DNA of 64,000 bases from Smittia aterrima (Eukaryota > Arthropoda > Insecta > Diptera > Chironomidae). Shown here one piece after another: positions 28,301-40,300 of the stretch (its first letter is position 1; every line of letters begins with the position of its first letter). The notes beneath the pieces were generated by a model. It saw only the letters and a program-made list of their open reading frames with translations. It was not told the origin of the DNA and searched no databases. Both the position numbers and the translations under genes were made by a program. The stretch lies in the NCBI GenBank assembly GCA_033063855.1, contig CP093831.1:23064001-23128000 (forward strand). Direction: 5' to 3'.

Positions 28301-31300
28301 GATTCATCTGTCAGTTGACTCGAATTGCAATAAAAGTGATGTCTGAACAGGTGTTTCGTTCGCAAAAGACTTGAGGCTGACTAGAAAATGGAAATGACTT
28401 TTCAAATTCTCATTGAAAAATGAAAGAAAGCTTGTTCATCCAATTTCATTTCATCTCACAGTTGAATGACTTAAATAAACTTTGCGTTCGTAATGCATTT
28501 CATTTGTTAATTTAGCAAATCCGATAACAAAGACTCGAGCGATGATTAAAGGCTCGGAATAAAAACAGATGTTGCTCATCAAAAAAGATCTAAACGTGAG
28601 AGTTGTTAATGTAATGTGATAGGTTTAAAAGCTATAAAGATCAAGAAACATCAAAGATCAGACATTAATCCGTGAAAAATACGTCAAATTCATCATTTTA
28701 TTGTCTCTCCTCTCGATCAATCTTTGGCGAGCTTTAAATTCCATTTCTCTTTAAAAAAATTCGTCTCTAGCTTCGCAGACAATTCTTGACTTTATCGATC
28801 GAAGATTAAAGTTGCAATTTATCTCTCTGCAAATGCTATTTCCGGAACCGGGCGACAGCAAAGAAAAAAAAAAGCTCGAAATAATCCGACTACGTTGATA
28901 CTGAGCATAACATTTTAATACACGAGAACACATGAAAGAGCGACACATCAAAAAAGCGCAGTGAACTCATCAAATATTTATAAACACCCAAACGATTCAA
29001 TGATACCAGCAAAAGGAGAGAGAGTCATGAATCGCTCGTTTTATCCATGTTCACAACGTGACACAAATTCGATGGATTTTTGGCAGTAAGCAGCATGTGT
29101 AGCGCCATAAATTATGTAAAATGATAATGCGAAATGAAATCGAGTACATAAGTTTGAAGTGTTTGCCGTATGTACGAGCAATCGGTGCTATGTGCGATCA
29201 TAAATTATCACCACATCATGTCGATAAATCCTTGTGTGGACACAACAGCTTTTCCCCGAACGGAAATTCATCGCTTCATAATAAATTCGGAATTCGTTTG
29301 ATTCCGGTGAAGTGGAAAAAAAGTGTAACCGTTGACGAGAGCCGTTGCTAGTTAATGTAAACATGAAGAAATGATGCATCAAATGGATTTATTTATAAAG
29401 CTTCGAGTGTCTCCCAGCCTCGGGCCGAGTTATTTTTGATAACGTCAACAAGCATAAGCTGCTGACGGCATTTCAGTAGACTCAGTTCCGACTGGGCGAG
29501 ACACGAGATTTCCGCTAACACGTTTTCATCGCGACATCCATGATCGGTTTCTGGTTTTGGATTAGAATTTCATTACAGAACATGTTGCGATTATGTAACG
29601 AGCGATTGCCACAGTTGCGTGAAGCGACAAAAGTCTGCGATGTGCAGAATATTAAGCGAAACAGAGAGTTCTAGAGGAATGCCCGTCGTCTTGAGATTTG
29701 TCAAGAAAAATTCTTAAGATTATTTAACGATTTTCCGAGCATTAAAAGAATGCGCGAGACGACTTAAATCTCTGGATTTAAAAAACCGAAACATCAATCA
29801 ACGTAACTTAGTTTCATCTCGAGACAGACTCATTCAAGAAATTTGTGTCTGTCGGTAACGCAAAGCTCGAGAAGTGGCGGGAAAAGTTCTAGCTGAACTA
29901 GTAATAACAAACAAAACGACGACGATACGTTCGTTTCATCGCTTTATTATTCTATCAACTATTGATTACGAATTTATTAAACAATCCAGCTCCGCTCGAC
30001 ATCACAAACATTCGGGCCAAACAGCTTCATAGACTGCGATGCATTTTTATCTCGTCGCTGCCATCGGAATATAATAAAACTTAATATGAAAGTTTCTGCT
30101 GCAATCAGACAATTTGCTTTTGCACAATTTTAAATAAATAAATATAAATTATGTAAAAAAGGCAATAACTTTATTAAAAGCCTGTTTGGGGATTTCGAGT
30201 TGTGCCAATCACACCATCGTTTGGCTTCGCCGTACGCTCATGGAAATGCGAATTTAATCCTGTTTCGGAATCTGTCGGCAGAAGAAGGAAAACATGTCCA
30301 TCGATAACAATTCCGAGTCATGCAGATGCTTTCCGGTTGCAAATTCAGATTTGAGCGGATGTTTGTAAGACAATGCCGAGTTGATTTACAGCAAATGAAC
30401 TCTGCGGGGGAGCTCAGAAGTTGAAGAAAAATCAACAAATAAATTGCTAATTTACCTCTGGACGTCATCCAAGAAAAAGATGAAGCTAATATTCTTGAGG
30501 AATCACCAGAAAGCTAATCTCAGGGAGAGAGAGACCGAGGTTAAAAGAAAACATGGCCCATTCGCATTTTGTGCATCTGGCAAATCTTTCTCGATAGTTT
30601 ACAAAAGACTCGCTTTTTAAAAAATTCTTCTTGTTCGAAAATGTTTGGAAAAAAAATAAATGAAACAAATTTAAAATTAGCGAAAGAAGAGAAAAAGAAT
30701 GAGGAGAAGAAAATTCTTTTTCCTGAAATGTAATTTTGTAAACTGCGGCTTTTCCTCTGTATCAGTTATTTTTTAAACACAAAGCAATGTTACAGCCGAG
30801 TTTTCTTTTTTTCCAGTGGCGTAGCCTCACTCTCCCTCTCTTTCCCTCTGCAGTTTCTTTGCTGTCACTGAACTCTTTCAGAATCTCTGATATGAATGGG
30901 AAAACTTGTTGTAGTTGAAATACATTCCCGCATGCTTTTCTTTTCCGACATCCAACATTAGCTGCGCGACAAAAAGGAAACAAGAATGTCAAGACTTTGA
31001 CTCTCCGATGTCAGTGGTGGGAATGCACGACTTAAAACATCACACACGAGAGAACTCGTGGTGATCGTTAAATACAAATAAAAAAAAATCACAACAAAAA
31101 TTGAGAAACAGCAAGTGTGTGGCCAAAATTAGGAGCGGGGAAGCGTTCGTGGGGTGAGCACATGTGATTTCGGAGCCAAATTCTTTTTTTTTCTGAAATC
31201 ATTGCAATCAAAAGCAGTGCCAGCCACTGGGAGAAGTCAGCTTCGATGTATAGGTTAGAGCGTTGCATCGAAATCTCGTTTTTGGAATCGAAGCAAAAGC

Positions 31301-34300
31301 AAGATCATCAGCAGCAACAGCAGCAGTGGCAATGAGAGCAAAACAAGCGAAAAAATATTAGCATAGTGAGGGAGTGAGAGCGGGTTGTGGGAAAATCTCA
31401 TACAAATGTACAAGAGTGTGTAGTTGGGCTGGTGATTCTGCCGCTGCTACTGCTACTGTAGATATATGTTGTATACACATTGGAGTCTCCCGTATCTTTA
31501 CACACATTTATTCTTTTTCCTCGTTTGTGATATAATTTTCATCGGCTTTTATTTGATGATGAAAAGGAAAAACTCTACCAGCAAAACGAGAAGAAGAGGA
31601 AAAATCAGCAGCAACACACACGGACGGCGGAGAGTAGCGCTTTGGCCAGTGTTAATTTTGACGTCGTGACGCGAACAACTAGCGTCCGGGGGCAAAAAGT
31701 CGTGAAAAAGAAACTCTTTTTCCCGTAGTGATTTTTCTGAGTTATCTTTCCGTCTCGGTTTGTTAGAGGAAACCTTCTGTTACCTTCCGTTCCTTCGACA
31801 TTTCTTCCGATCATCTCTGACTTGATTGAGTTCCGTCGCGTGCGTCTTGAGTTTTGTCGCGTTCATTTAAACCGCCGGAAAAGGATCAAAAGATCTACGC
31901 GAGCCGCTGATTCGTGTTGTGTGTTTAATTCCGTCAAAGCTCCACATTTCATTCGCGATCGATCGTGACATCTTTACCTTTTAACGAAAGAACATTTCTA
32001 ACTAATTAAAAGTGAAGTGATTCGTCAAGCGAGTTAATGGATAAAGTGGCAGCGGAGAATTAGTGAAAGCGATCAGATTGAAAGTGAAATTTTGTAATTA
32101 AATCAAGAACAAATTCTCTCTCTCAGGGAAAATGAAAACTTAAAGAAAACGAGTAAAATTATCAACACATGTGATTTTTAAAATTAGCAACAACTTTCGT
32201 CATGAATCTTCTTCTTTCTGTGTTTCTTCTTCGTCTCGCTCGGCTTTACGTGAAAGTTCAAACTTGCAACTTTTCTCCCTTCAACTCAATCAGACCTTTC
32301 GTACAAACGAAATCACTCAACGATCATCTTTGCCGTCATGCGATTTCGATGATCTTCATATTGTACCGAATTGAACAGACTGATTTAAAAATAGAAAATT
32401 TATATCTATGCGTACGATTTTTCTTTTCTCTTAAAAATCATTCAACTCACGGATTTTTGTTTGATGATGATTTTTCCTCATTTCGGCCTCCCGAGAAATT
32501 GCCTGGCCAGAGAAATGAATCTGAAATTGGAAAATTAGCTTAAATGTTATGGCTTTCTCGGTGACGGGTGTGAGAGGCGACGTCGAGATAACAAGCGTTG
32601 ATCTCCTGAGGCATCGAGTTCCGACACATTTATAGACTCATTAGAGACATAAACAGTTCGAAGCGATAGCTTCAAGACGACTCGAGAGACTTAATTACCT
32701 TGCTCAGTCGTCAGTGACTTAAACACTGTCGAGAATCTCACAGTTGACCGCAAATATTTCGACTAAAACAAACTCACAAAGAATTTAAAATAATGAAAAA
32801 CATAAATTTCGTCATGACGAAAAATTAAAACAATAAACACAAAGTGAGAAAAAGATTTGGTTCAAGCTCTCGACTGTCGACAGCAATTTAAGTTTTCTCG
32901 GCGATCGTCTTCTGTTTCTAATTATCCTTGAAATTGCTTTAGATTTAGTTTGAAGCTTGAGAAACTCGAGAAAGAAAATTTCACGACAATTTGTCAACGA
33001 ATTCCAGTTGAGAATGTTCTTCCTCTTAAACAAAAAAAAAAGTTCGTGAAAGCAACAAATAGATTTCCCATTTCCTCTAAATAATCTAACTTCTCTCTTT
33101 TCCTCGAAGTAAATATTTACAAATTTTAAATTTCCACATACAGAAAATTGAGAAAAACGCAAAGTCTAAAGCGCAAAGAATGATTTTGTAATGTAGGTTA
33201 ATATCGTTTGGCTGTGGGAAAGCGGAGAAGGAGGCGCCCGCCTCTCAAAGCAAAACAAACATATGCCCATAAAGTTATTACAATAATTGAGGTTAAGAAA
33301 CGATAGCGTCAAAAGATATTTTCTTCAATTACTTAAGATTTTATTTATTACCTCGACCGGACGATCACTGGCATTTTGATAGCTACGCGCTGCTCGAAGT
33401 AAAGCGATCTCAGGCTGATCCATTAAAAGCAAAAAGCACAGATGTAAAGTTTCAGTTGCTTTCTCTACACGTCTTGATGATGCGATGTGAAGATTGCATA
33501 AAAGTGAAAATGAAATCATTTCATGAACCTGATGAAAAGTGTAAAGAAAAACATTTTCTAATTGAAGCTTGTGATGAAAACCTTTCGAGTTGAAAACAAT
33601 TAAAAGTTCATTAAAAACATCATCAAGAATCCTTTCGCTCGACTCGTAGACAGCTTCATTATTCTGAGTTGAGTTCTTCGCGGTATTTATGAAAATAGGA
33701 GCGAAACTTTTATGGATAATTTTAATTTCACAGCGAGAGCATCCATAAACCGCAAAGAAACCTAAATTGAAACATTCTTCGCTCAGCCACATCCCGAGAT
33801 CTCTGTTTACGAGAGAATTGAATTGAATTGCGCTGGCTGTTAATTTATTTTGCGGCCTCTTCAACTCATTAAATTCCCCATCTCACGAATGTATAGAAAT
33901 AAATTATTTGTCTACGATTTTTCGTAAAGAAATAAAGTTGAAAGTTCGTCCGATGCGTTTGAAGAAGGAGAAACACAAGAAATCTATAATCCATCTCATG
34001 GCAATTTATGTCTGAACCGAAAACTTAATTTTTAACAGCGAAATTATCCGGAAATAAAAAGAGAAAAGTTTATTTGAAGAGGAGAAGTAATTAAACATGG
34101 AAACGAGAAGAATGACCATTAAGAAAGAAACTTTGTGTGCTTTAAACAACTGAATAAATAAATAAAATTTCACGACAATGATTCTTATGAAAAGTTTTCT
34201 ACGTCCACTGCAGCATCATGAGGAGTTTGTTTCCTAAGACGAACGACTCATGCTTAAGTTTAGTGCCATTTGTAAATAATCTTCACACAATTGGTCATGC

Positions 34301-37300
34301 TCCAAGAGACGAGAGTTTGCAAAAGTTTGCTGCCGGTATCGAACAATGAAATCTTCACACCAAAGAATCATCAGCAGCAGTCTCCTCCTCCCTCCTACGA
34401 TCTAAGCAGAAATGAAACGGCTCGTCGCGTCGACGTGTGAATTTAAGGATCCTTAAGGGAGAGAGAGGAGAAGGGAAAGTTATGACGATGAATGCTGCTT
34501 TCGACTTAATTAGAAACAGTACGAAAGTGTTGAAATTCTGTGATATGAAGCGAAGGAGAACAATTTCAATCAGAAAAGACGAGAAAGGAGTGAAAATGAA
34601 GCCATTTGGCCTGACGACTTCTCGCTTCGGATAACAAGAATGTTTCTGTGCTGCAAGTGAAGCTTCTTCCGGAAAATGGAAAAAAAGGAAAATTAACGAT
34701 TCTTCGTAATTAAAAAAAGGAAAAAGAAAGAAAGAAAAAAATATTTAAATCCAATGAAAGTGTTTTGTGTTTTCCGAGGAAATTAATTCATCGAATTTAC
34801 GATTTCATTAGAAACTGAGAAAGTGGGACGGAGGGTGTTGAATGAGGAGCAGCAGAAATTAAGAGAATTTTGATAAGAAAAACTCAATTGTGGAGTTCAT
34901 CAACATGTTGGATATATTTAGGGGCCTTAAAAGTTTAGTCAAAATAAGCCACATTCAAATCGACTCACCAGTATTTCGCTTACATTATTCAATTACCGTA
35001 ATGATGCTGATTGCCTTCTCGTTGATTGTCACCACACGACAATATGTCGGAAATCCAATTGACTGCGTCCACACGAAAGATATTCCCGAAGATGTTCTCA
35101 ACACGTATTGCTGGATCCACAGCACTTACGCGCTTAAGAGCATGTTCCTCAAGAAATTAGGGAAGGAAGTTCCGTATCCGGGCGTTGGAAACAGCGAAGG
35201 CAAACACGAAGATAGAAAAGTTTATCGATACTATCAGTGGGTGTGCTTTTGTCTGTTTTTCCAGGTAAACCCATTAATGTTATAATTGTGTAATTTACTC
35301 GCCAATTAATCATTCACTGATAGTGAATCGTGGAGCGGATCAACGTCGCGCGACCAGTATCCGCATACACAGAAAGTTGACAGCTTTGGAATTTTAATGG
35401 AGTAATTAAAAACATAAATTGTGAAATCAATTTCCCATAAAATTGATATCGAAACTACTTTTTTCGCTCGCTCTCTCTCTCTCGTCGAGTGTGACTGTGA
35501 TTTAAAATCGTCCCAGCGGGGAAACAGAAGCTATAAACTTGTTATTGATGGCCTGAAGTTTTGTTCGTCGTTGTCTTCAATTAACATTGCGTCTTCTCGT
35601 CTCTCCCCTAATTGCTTAGATCGAATTATCTGAGCACTTTTTAATGGTAATGGTCGTCATCTTGTTCAGCTGGGCTTAACGAGAAAACATTTTTCATTTT
35701 TCGGCAAAATTCCATCACAAAATTGTAATTAAAAATTATTGACGATCGGCACGGAGGAAAAAAAAGTTCTGCTGTTTATGCGGAGAGGGAGATGAGAGAG
35801 AGAGAAATGGAAATTTTCCAATTAAAATTGTCCTATTGTCAGTTGCATTTCCTTTGTTGTCGAAATGGCTTCGAATTGTTTGTATGCGGAAGTTGCGAGC
35901 TGATATTTAGAGCAGAATAGCGATAATCGTAAAAATCAATTGCGCGATTCTATTGATTCAATATTAAATATCGAGAGCTTAAGAGGTCGTGTTGTATTAA
36001 TTGAAAGATTTTAAAACCACAAGGAGCGCGTGATCTGTCTGCAAATGCATTTTTCGATAAAACAGCCGGACACGTTGGGAAGCTCGGTCGATGTTTTACG
36101 ATTTCCATCGTCCGCTGCCCTCGATTCATCAGATAAACATCCTTTTGCTCTTGAACATGAGATTTCCCTTCCCTCCCCTCTCCCGTTGCTCTTTACGATC
36201 ACGTACAATCACTTTTTCGTCGATTTGGAAAATGAAAAAAGAAAACTCGATCGAACGGGAAAAACTCTTGAAAGCGGGAGACAGCGTGAAAAGAAAAATT
36301 TGAAAATTTTCAATTGGCAACGATTCAAAAAAGAAAAAGAAGGGAAAACTATTCGTAAACGCACACACAACTAGAGCAACAATGAGAAATGTTTCATCGG
36401 AAAATTGAGGAAGAATCATCGATTAATTGGTCTTTGAATCATTCTTTACAGTACCGGGAACTCATAAAAATATTTCGAGAGATTTCCTTCCACCGGCAAT
36501 GACTAATGCCAGAGCCACATACACAAAATTTCCCAATTTTAAACTTCGCATTCATTGCACAACCAAATGCAATTTGCAAACAATAAAGTTATTTATCAAC
36601 AGAGCTCGATAGATAAATTGAATGTGCAGAATTAATTTCAGCGCAGCTTTAATGGCTCTCTCTCTCTCTCATCTCATCTAATTTAAATGAAACATTGATG
36701 TTCGATTGGAATCGATGTGATAACATGAGTTTCTGTTTTTTTTTCTCTGTCGAATGCGGCAGATTGAGAGAGGGAGGAATTCAATTTATTTCCGCGTTGT
36801 CTTTTCGCTGCTGTTCAATGATTGAATAATTTATTCGGCATCCCGCAAGTCTTCTCTGATCTCTTTTCAAAGTTGTCGCTGAAACTTTTCTGAAATTCAA
36901 TTTTAAAGAAGATTCTTGCTTCGCAAAGTTTGCCGACTCAAATTTCCCGGAAAATGCTTTCATTTAAAACAATGTTCACTCGACGACACGAGACTGACGC
37001 CTCAAATAATCATTAAGACCCAATTTGGGATTCTACCAAACGTTCGTTCAATGATTGATGAATCATGATTATTTTCAAATTTCATGTCAGAGCCAAACAT
37101 TATCTATGATGGAGTGGAAGGAAGATTTCACAGGTTATTGAACATTAAAAATGTTTTATGTGAGGTGACAGCGGAAAAATGCCGTTCCCGAAAAAAAAAC
37201 AGAAGAGATACGTCAGTTTTGGAACGAACTAAATGAAGGGCTTTCCATTTATCGAGTTAAACTTTGAGAAGTCAGATAGTTCGTTCAAAGTCACAAATCA

Positions 37301-40300
37301 AAATCCCCAAAAATTGCCTGAAGAAAGAATGTGCTGAAGGGAAACAACAGACACATCGCTTGAACGGTTATTCATCAAGCTAAACATCACCGAAACAGAC
37401 AAATGAATCAACTTTTAACATGCATTTAGTCTCTGGTATGAGTCCCATGTGATTCATCATTTTCAAGAACAGACGTTCAAGGAATTTTTTGATTCTCATC
37501 TGCTCTTCCTGTGAAACAATTTTAATTAAACCGCATTAGTCATTGGAGGATTTAAATCGATTGTAAACTCTTTTTTCGGCGCATTTGCGGCGAAGTTTTG
37601 TGAAAATATTTGTCTTTCATTTGTTGTCCCAGGCGATAAAGAGTTTTCATTGAATCACATAATGTGCGCGATAATCCTTTAATTTAAAATAACAGCAAAG
37701 CTCGTCCCCGGGACATAAAATCGAATTGGTCAATCACACTCGCCACAATTTCGATTTATTTGCTCGTGTTGTTTCACGTGTTTCACTCCTTTCTGTTTAT
37801 TTTTTAAATCGTCCATTTTACCTTTTGCTCTCAAACAGACTTCACTGTTTGCTTCTGTCCGCGAGTTGGCATCGTTCGAATAGTTTTTGTTTCAAAATTA
37901 CACAAGAAATGTAAACGATTTCACGAGGCAAGCAGATATATTAAGTTCGAGAGCGATTCAGATAATTGTAAACATAAATTTAAAATTCTCGCGCGCGTTT
38001 CTCCCTCGGAAACAGAAGCTCCACCGAGAAACAGATGGTGAAGCTTACTCAAGAGCTTCTGATGCTGATTTGGCTGGGCAGAGACTCCGGATGATGAAAA
38101 TAGCAGTACATTAAAAATATTTAAACTATGAAACATAATTTGTTTCGTTGAGAAGCGCGGTTCGATTCTAGCTTCAACTTTATTATCTCATTTCGATATT
38201 TGAGTGGGTCTGCCAGAAGAGGAAGTGTGGGGGAGATAAATTGCTGTAAACCGAAGCAATGTAAATGCCATTATTGGCCAGTTCAATCATGTTTCGCGTT
38301 GTTTATAAAGTTTAGCACATGTGCGCCAGTCTTGCTCACTAATTAATGTGAAAATATGTTTGCTGTTCGTTTTAATGTGTTTTATGGCAGAGAACGCTGA
38401 TAATGAAAAGCCATCAATTTGTAAATTCTTCTCAAAATGAAATACTTCAACCAAAGCTCCTGATCGAAGGTCGAAATAATTTTCTAATTTGACTTTTGAA
38501 ATTATTTTGTTTCAAAATAAAAAAACATTTTCGATGAAAAGATTAATTGGCATCAAAATTTAATTTGCTCTCTCTCTTATTAAACACGACTTTAATGATG
38601 AACATTCGGCTTGTTTTTGTTTGTCTTGCTCATCCCGAGAAGCAAAGCAAAGCGATATCTTGTTTCTCTTGGCCAGAGGCTCACGACATAAATTAGAAAT
38701 GTCCAATATATCATGCGACATTCGCGGCGTTTAATAAAACATTAAAATGAAATTATTAATATTTATTTCATCAGTTTGCTTCCATCTTTCTCATCCAACT
38801 GAATAAAAAATCATTTAAATGAGAGGGAAAAGAAAGAGAAATATGATAATATCCCAAGATGAGCCGACTCATAAAAACTATTTTCTGTAACAGCAGAAAA
38901 ATAAATTTATCATTCGCCTCTCCACGATCATGTTTTAAATAGTTTTCCCTCATTCTGTCATTTCTCATCCAGAGAGATAAAAACTTTTTTCGTTTGTTTA
39001 AATAAAACAGAAAAACTTCGGGAATAACTTTCCAACAAGCGGAAAATTTGTCTCTTTCGCTGCGTGTAGCGACATCTGTGTCATTTTTCATCGGCGACTT
39101 TCCTTTGTTCGTTGAACTTCGCCATGACATGAAACATCAAAACAAGAATCAATCAACTAACACTTCGAGAGACAGAGAGAGGAATATTGTTTGTTCCTTC
39201 TCTCTGACATTCTTTCCATGCGATTCACACTTAATTGATAACAAATTTGGTGACTAAATGGAGCAACGCTTAACGTAATCGTTGTAGCCTCCTTTTCGCG
39301 TTGCTCTTGATATTCAATTTTCGCTCGATGACATTTTCCGTGTCCCATCGATGAAATAAATTTGACATTTTGCCATCACACGAGAGACGACAAAAACCTT
39401 TTTTCACCTCGTGCAAATATTCCGGTGATGAGAAAATAAGAAAATCCGGAGCATGGTCAATTAAATTTAGATTAAACTCTTTTGTCGTGTTTACCCTTTT
39501 TGACTAGAAAATGCCTTTCTACTTGACTTCTAATTAATTGCTATCGCCTTCTTTGCAGAGTATTCTTTTTTACGCACCCCGATGGTTATGGAAGTCATGG
39601 GAAGGAGGTAAAATCCACGCTCTCATGATGGACCTTGACATTGGAATCTGTTCCGAGATCGAGAAGAAACAGAAGAAAAAGTTATTATTAGATTACTTAT
39701 GGGATAATTTAAGGTGAGTCTCTGAGCGCTACGTGACCTGGAGCTGATGACAAACAATAAATTAATCTTTCAGATATCATAATTGGTGGGCTTACCGATA
39801 TTACGGATGTGAGCTCCTATCGCTTATAAATGTAATAGGTAAGAACGCGTTGAATCATCATAAATCACCCTCAGTCACCTCTCATATCCAATCATCATTT
39901 TTCATCTCACATCCACCCACTTAAGCGCTGCAGTTCGTTCGCTTTATTGCATTTTAAGTGGATGGAAAATTAAGTGGGAATGTTGTAAAAGTCAAAGGAG
40001 ATCTTTGTCTGAGGCTGAATGGTTTTTCTGCGATGGAAAAAGAGTGAAATGCGCCGTTAAATGTTTATACATTTTCGCTGAGAGAATAAAGTTTACAATT
40101 TACTCGCTCGCAAGGGAAATCATTCGCTTATTGCATTCATTGCACTTTTAATCGTTCCACTCATAACTCGAACAACTGAAATCATTTTCACTTGTGGATA
40201 ATTGATTTTAGCAATTAACTTCACCTCAAAATTGGCATAACCTCAAAAATAAAATAACAATTTCTCTGTGTTTACTTTGTTTTTATAATTTCAGGTCAAA

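Larger units (their letters stand above)
26754..34904 (+). other. shakB intron containing the neural promoter
   Basis: Intron of the lethal-type transcript up to the neural first exon. Apart from the - strand candidate frame at 33325-33864 and the putative 5' UTR near 31600-32160, I see no genes. It also holds a CAG-rich repeat near 31309. Confidence 0.6.

Noticed and set aside
34890..34904. Upstream GTG start for the neural shakB exon
   Set aside because: GTG is not a normal start in animal genes. The ATG at 34905 gives the known N terminus MLDIF.
38150..38190. tRNA T-arm-like GGTTCGATTC
   Set aside because: Flanking bases do not form the T stem, and no D or anticodon arm lies upstream at the right spacing.
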